Both the position numbers and the translations under genes were made by a program. Under the pieces are notes generated by a model. The model had not been told where the DNA came from. It worked only from the letters and a program-made list of their open reading frames with translations, and searched no databases. This document shows positions 4,103 to 7,551 of a stretch of 7,551 bases of DNA, piece after piece (within the stretch, counting starts at the first letter, position 1; every line of letters starts with the position of its first letter). The stretch covers positions 1-7,551 of the forward strand of contig JAIROB010000196.1 of NCBI GenBank assembly GCA_031257695.1. The letters are read 5' to 3'. The DNA is from Treponema sp. GTDB taxonomy: Bacteria; Spirochaetota; Spirochaetia; Treponematales; Breznakiellaceae.

Positions 4103-6652
4103 CTAATAGCGCCATTTGAATCCAAAGGACACCATGGGCACGGGCAAATCGTAGACGGGTTTGTATTCGCTGGGTTCTTCCTCGCCGGTATAGCCGTTGA
4201 CCCGGGCGATCCAGATTGCGTCGTACACCAGCGCCTGCAGGTTCTCCACGGCCAGGTATAGTTCGGTATTGACCTTCCCCAGGGGGTTAAAGCGATAGAA
4301 CGAAAACTTCACGTCCACCGGCCAGGAAAAACCGATGCGCTTGTTATTATCGTCGCGCTCCGGGGTTCCGGTGGCAAAACCAAACCGGGCGGCAATGTGA
4401 AAGGCCGGGCTGGGTTTAAGGTTCAGCACAAGGTTGATGTTATGGTAGCGATGGAACGAAGGATAGTACCAATCGTTTCCGGTTCCGGGAAAGCTGTCTT
4501 CGTCCACGCCCGCCGGAACGGGATCTGGCACGGTGTCCGGATCACGGTACCGCGCCCAGGTGAAGGAATAGGATAGCCAGCCGTCCAGGAAACGGGATTC
4601 CAGCCGCTGCAGGAGAAAATCAAACCCGATAATTCTCCCTTCCCCGTTAAAGTAATAGTCAATCTCCTCGCGCCTGTCAGCCCAGGGGTTGTCCGGATCC
4701 GGCCCTTCATAGATTGTGGATGTCCTATAGGCGCGGTCAAAAACATATTTGTAATATGCCTCAATATTAAAACTGAGTTTCCACGCAAAATCTATTTTGA
4801 GCCCCGCAATGGATGTCCAGGAACGGTTGGGCTTTAATTCAAAATCATCAATGTCGGCGCTCATGTCGATGGAGCTGACAACCTCGTGCATGGACGAAAA
4901 CAAACCTGTGCCCACAGTAACACTGAGCGAATCAATGGCGCCCCTGTTTTTCAGGACGCCAAAGTCGAGGTTGATCCGGGGGTTTGCGACCGGCATGGTC
5001 TGGATGGCAAAGCCGCCCCCCGCGAGGGCGTCCCCGCCGATAAAATAAAAATGATCCAGCCGCAGTCCCAGCTCGGCGCCGAAATTCCCGCGGGGATTCG
5101 CATATTCCAGCAGCGTATAGGCGGATGACGAGAAGCCCCGGTTTTCCACTTCCAGAGGCGGAGGGTCGGGATCGAAATCCTCAAGCCCGCTCTGCGGGGG
5201 CGGGGCGCCGCCAATCCAGGCAAGTTCCCGGTGAAAATGTTCTTTCTTGCTCCACCGGGCATACAATTCCTGCGCCCCCGCGGCGAGGATCAGGTCGTCC
5301 CGGGGGGTCCAGTCAAAATCGGCGCGTCCCTGATACGTGATGGTCCTGTTGGTCAGCGTGCCGTCGGTACGCATGGCGCTGATATAATCCCAACGAATCG
5401 GAGCGTCGGGCGGATTCTCCGGGTCCGGATCCGGATCCGGGTCCGGCATGGGCGGGGCGTAGCCGGGCTCCCGAATCGCCTCCATGGCTATGTCCGCAAG
5501 CATTTCTGTTTCGTACAGCCCCCCGCCGGCGCTGGCCCTGAACACCATGTCCCGACGGGGGCTCCAGTTCAAGGCGGCGATCCCGAAGGCCCGGTAGTTC
5601 ATCCAGTCGAAGACCAGATCCACCGCCCGCCTGTCGCCGTCCTGTTCATATTCGTTTTGGTACTTCGCCCCCACGCCGTCGCTGCCGAAGAAGCCCGTGG
5701 CGCTCAGCTCAAGATCCGTGGAAAACCGGTAATTTCCGGTAATGGAGAAATCCCGGATGTAGGGCGCGGTGGTAACGCTGTTGATTATCTCAATTTCAGG
5801 AACGCCCCCAGCTATGAGCTTTGCCAGAGAGACGAAGGGATCCCAGTAGGTGACTTTTCCTACGGCGGCAATCCCCCCCCTTCCTCCCAGGGGAAGCGAC
5901 AGTCCCAGGTTGGTCTCGCTGGTGGAAAAGCCAAGGTCAAACCGGGCGTCCGTGGAGGAGGGCTTGCGGGTAACTATTTCCAGGAGGCCGGAAATGGTGT
6001 GGCCGTAACGGGTAGAAAAAACGCCGTGGGAAAGCCGGGCGCTTTCCACCATCTGGGGGACAAATATCGAATAGGCGCCCCCCCAGTGGTAGGGCTGTTC
6101 TATGTAAAACCCGTCCATGGCCGCCACCAGGTCGCCGGGGTCCCCTCCCCTGATGGAAGGCTGGGCGTCGAACATACCGGAATAGCCAACCCCGGGCAGC
6201 AGTTTTATTGCGGTCATCACGTCTTCCACAAACCCGATTTCCGAGGCGCGGCTGAGGTTTTCCCCGGAAATAGCAATGCTGCGTCCACTTCTGGCTTCGC
6301 TTGCATCCGGGCTTGCCGCCTCAAGCACCAGTTCCCGGTTTTCCATTATGCCCCCCAAACGGAGGGCGCAGAAAAACTCCTCTCCCTCCGCGGGAATGAG
6401 CAGCCTGCCGGTTTCATAGCCGGGGTAGGCTATGCGGATCGCCGTCTGTCTGCCCTCCGGAACCGGCACCGTCGCCCTGCCTTCCTCGTCGCAGGGGTAT
6501 TCTTTTCCATCCCAGGAACGGATCAAAGCGCCCTCCAGGGGAATGTCCAGGTCCGCGTCTTTGACGGTGACGGTCACCTCCCGGGCGAAAAGCGGCCCGC
6601 ACAGGCTTAAAAGGAGGGCTATGACCGGGAGCCTGACGGGGGTTCGTGGCAT
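4103..6652 (-). CDS. TonB-dependent outer-membrane receptor with N-terminal carboxypeptidase-regulatory-like domain
   Basis: This 849-residue outer-membrane protein takes up a substrate using TonB-ExbBD energy. Residues 1-23 are a Sec signal peptide (basic start, hydrophobic core, cleavage probably after LFA). Residues 24-100 form a carboxypeptidase-regulatory-like beta-sandwich that often precedes the plug in such receptors. RELVLEAA (106-113), between it and the plug, is in the right place for a TonB box, but the match is loose. The plug covers about 125-232 with SIRGGDPGDLVAAMDG (166-181), ARLSHGVFSTRYG (205-217) and GLLEIVTR (222-229). The rest is a beta-barrel of alternating strands ending in GFKWRY, an aromatic terminus used for outer-membrane assembly. 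A PDPDPDPDP run (403-411) probably lies in an extracellular loop. ATG 6652 gives a complete signal peptide but has only a weak ribosome site. No transporter or siderophore genes adjoin it, so the ligand is unknown. Confidence 0.9.
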   Translation of the reverse strand: MPRTPVRLPVIALLLSLCGPLFAREVTVTVKDADLDIPLEGALIRSWDGKEYPCDEEGRATVPVPEGRQTAIRIAYPGYETGRLLIPAEGEEFFCALRLGGIMENRELVLEAASPDASEARSGRSIAISGENLSRASEIGFVEDVMTAIKLLPGVGYSGMFDAQPSIRGGDPGDLVAAMDGFYIEQPYHWGGAYSIFVPQMVESARLSHGVFSTRYGHTISGLLEIVTRKPSSTDARFDLGFSTSETNLGLSLPLGGRGGIAAVGKVTYWDPFVSLAKLIAGGVPEIEIINSVTTAPYIRDFSITGNYRFSTDLELSATGFFGSDGVGAKYQNEYEQDGDRRAVDLVFDWMNYRAFGIAALNWSPRRDMVFRASAGGGLYETEMLADIAMEAIREPGYAPPMPDPDPDPDPENPPDAPIRWDYISAMRTDGTLTNRTITYQGRADFDWTPRDDLILAAGAQELYARWSKKEHFHRELAWIGGAPPPQSGLEDFDPDPPPLEVENRGFSSSAYTLLEYANPRGNFGAELGLRLDHFYFIGGDALAGGGFAIQTMPVANPRINLDFGVLKNRGAIDSLSVTVGTGLFSSMHEVVSSIDMSADIDDFELKPNRSWTSIAGLKIDFAWKLSFNIEAYYKYVFDRAYRTSTIYEGPDPDNPWADRREEIDYYFNGEGRIIGFDFLLQRLESRFLDGWLSYSFTWARYRDPDTVPDPVPAGVDEDSFPGTGNDWYYPSFHRYHNINLVLNLKPSPAFHIAARFGFATGTPERDDNNKRIGFSWPVDVKFSFYRFNPLGKVNTELYLAVENLQALVYDAIWIARVNGYTGEEEPSEYKPVYDLPVPMVSFGFKWRY
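5420..5446 (-). repeat. In-frame hexanucleotide tandem repeat encoding (Pro-Asp)n
   Basis: About 4.5 units of CGGRTC (seen on the + strand) encode PDPDPDPDP at residues 403-411 of the receptor. Unit gain or loss changes length by two residues without a frameshift. Flanking residues are also Pro-rich. Confidence 0.7.
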
Positions 6653-6700
6653 GGTTTCTATCGTACCATAAAGGGGCGGAGGGAAAAAGGGCGGGCGGAG

Positions 6701-6827
6701 TCCGTTGGGCAGGGTATCGGCGTTTGCTTTCCAATCGCTGTGAAATTACCGGAATTTTGGAGAATTTTTTACCGCTAAGATGAAAAAGTAAACGCCGATG
6801 CCCTGTCCGTCGGGCAGAGGTATCGGC
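6701..6827. repeat. REP/REPIN-like cluster: three copies of a GGGCAG-GGTATCGGC unit
   Basis: Unit A (6701-6721) and unit C (6806-6827) are direct repeats, TCCGTyGGGCAG(A)GGTATCGGC, differing by one substitution and a one-base insertion. Unit B (6790-6808) is inverted: it is complementary to 6707-6725 at 17 of 19 positions, the other two being G-T pairs, across a 64-base AT-richer spacer. Units B and C together also fold into a compact hairpin (6794-6827) with 15 paired positions including two G-T pairs, one bulged base and a 3-base loop. Two inverted REP units around a spacer is the layout of a REPIN. This lies 155 bases from the end of a REP-associated-transposase-like gene. Read on the - strand, the B/C hairpin is followed by GTTTACTTTTTC and could also end transcripts from that gene. 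Confidence 0.65.
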
Positions 6828-6866
6828 AGAAAAATAAGTTCCTGCAACCCAAGCCCCCAGGGGCCT

Positions 6867-6917
6867 AAATTTGACCCGCAATTCAGGTCCGGCGCTCCGT
6901 TGAGGGCGGATCTTTCC
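6867..6917 (-). repeat. Dispersed 51-base repeat, copy 2
   Basis: The - strand here aligns without gaps to 2381-2431 (39 of 51 identical by hand count). It lies just downstream of the transposase-like gene and next to the REP-like cluster. Together with that cluster it occupies most of the 330-base gap 6653-6982. The remainder of that gap shows no gene and no convincing promoter for the receptor. Confidence 0.6.
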
Positions 6918-6982
6918 CTTGGAAAAACTTGCAGGCGGCGGGAAAGCGGGATTTGGCGCAGCTCGGGGCGGTGTAGTCCCGC

Positions 6983-7471
6983 TTAGCCGGGCGCAGGGGG
7001 CCGGGGAGCGGGAGAAACGGCGGAAAACCGGGGGGAGCGGTTCCGTTTTCGCCTTTGGGGTCTGTCCCTGTGCTCCGCACCCTCTTTAAATGCCGCGCCA
7101 GCGGCTTCAAGCGCCGCCTCCGCTCCCACATCCGCCGGCGGCTCCCCCTCCAGTATCGCCGACCAATACCGGTCCCCCCAGATGTGCCCCGTCCGTCCCG
7201 TCAGCGCGTTGTACCTCTGGGCGAAGGTCTGTTTCAGCCACTGCATGATGGCCGGAAGCTCCATCCCGTCTTCCGGCTTAATGTAGAACCTAAGCTGGTC
7301 CGCGCCAAACCGGAGGCCCCGGACCTCGAAAGCGAAACGGAGCGTGGTTTCCCGGAAAACCCCGGAAAAGAGGGCGGCGGCCCTAGGCAGGCTGAGGATC
7401 TGCTCCCGGTTGTTGATTTGGGAGCGGATCTCATACCACACCCCCTGCGCTAATATACGTTTCTGTCTCAT
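6983..7471 (-). CDS. Degenerate Y1/REP-associated transposase-like protein lacking the HUH histidines
   Basis: This 162-residue protein has the outline of the Y1 transposase/RAYT family, single-stranded-DNA nucleases that process REP hairpins. GVWYEIRSQINNREQIL (10-26) is the first strand. IKPEDGMELPAIMQWLKQTF (64-83) and RYNALTGRTGHIWGDRYW (86-103) are the helix with the expected catalytic tyrosine (Y87) and the GHIWGDRY signature. Where the family has NHxHLL the protein reads DQLRFY, so both metal-binding histidines are replaced (Q59, R61). The usual C-terminal part after GDRYW is missing, replaced by an Ala-rich segment and a basic RPQRRKRNR/Pro-rich tail. The frame is intact. ATG 7471 follows AGAGGGGG at short spacing, and a CCCC/GGGG hairpin may mask that site. 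REP-like repeats lie downstream. It may be an inactive relic, a domesticated binding protein, or a new subgroup; nuclease activity is unlikely. Confidence 0.7.
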   Translation of the reverse strand: MRQKRILAQGVWYEIRSQINNREQILSLPRAAALFSGVFRETTLRFAFEVRGLRFGADQLRFYIKPEDGMELPAIMQWLKQTFAQRYNALTGRTGHIWGDRYWSAILEGEPPADVGAEAALEAAGAAFKEGAEHRDRPQRRKRNRSPRFSAVSPAPRPPAPG

Positions 7472-7551
7472 ACCCCCTCTACGGGGACGAAACGCTGTTT
7501 TGCTTTAGTCGAAGCGACAAAAATCAACAAAAAACTACGGAACCAAGGACA

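Noticed and set aside
5231..6610. 459-codon open frame on the + strand opposite the receptor gene
   Set aside because: It is antisense to a protein with signal peptide, plug motifs and aromatic C-terminus. Its translation shows no domain, and long antisense frames are expected in GC-rich DNA.
6653..6700. Promoter for the TonB-dependent receptor
   Set aside because: TACGAT near 6663-6668 on the - strand could be a -10 box, but no acceptable -35 box is found at the right distance.
6883..7131. 82-codon - strand frame overlapping the transposase-like gene in another frame
   Set aside because: It overlaps the better supported RAYT-like frame, and its C-terminal part merely runs into the dispersed repeat; there is no ribosome site.
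7489..7551. Promoter or terminator between the transposase-like gene and the right edge
   Set aside because: Only weak boxes (TTGTTG-N17-TAAAGC on the - strand) and a 4-bp stem GTCG-AAG-CGAC are present; neither is above chance.

Overview
The window looks like a chromosomal segment of a Gram-negative-type bacterium with moderately high GC, except for a clearly AT-rich first ~340 bases. A TonB-dependent receptor implies an outer membrane. The degenerate REP-associated transposase and the repeat-rich intergenic DNA remind me of termite-gut Treponema-like spirochaetes, but this assignment is an impression and no search was run.

Layout, left to right. (1) Bases 1-394, AT-rich, + strand: the end of an unidentified protein with a QLELF tail, overlapped by 4 bases by a small unidentified ORF that runs into the 3' end of the next gene. 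(2) 358-1686, - strand: an ATZ/TRZ-type amidohydrolase, probably a purine-type deaminase. (3) 1743-1935: a 193-base imperfect palindrome with near-perfect 18-19 base arms. It lies between the amidohydrolase and a good sigma70-type promoter that drives a small YodC/DUF2158-like gene (2011-2283), which ends in a clear intrinsic terminator. (4) 2284-2485: intergenic DNA holding one copy of a dispersed 51-base repeat. (5) 2486-3940, - strand: an aldo/keto reductase downstream of an ArfB-type ribosome-rescue hydrolase, separated by 102 bases that carry a plausible promoter. (6) 3941-4102: two perfect short hairpins. (7) 4103-6652, - strand: an 849-residue TonB-dependent outer-membrane receptor. (8) 6653-6982: REP/REPIN-like repeats and the second copy of the 51-base repeat. 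(9) 6983-7471, - strand: a short Y1/REP-associated transposase-like protein that lacks the HUH histidines.

The metabolic genes do not form an obvious single pathway. The left group is a deaminase plus a small YodC-like protein. The right group is receptor, ribosome rescue and oxidoreductase, all on the - strand but separated by hairpins and promoter-like sites, so they are probably separate units. What unites the window is its intergenic DNA: a large palindrome, REP-like inverted and direct repeats, and a diverged dispersed repeat, together with a transposase-like gene whose catalytic histidines are replaced. This suggests a genome with active or formerly active non-autonomous elements of REPIN/MITE type.
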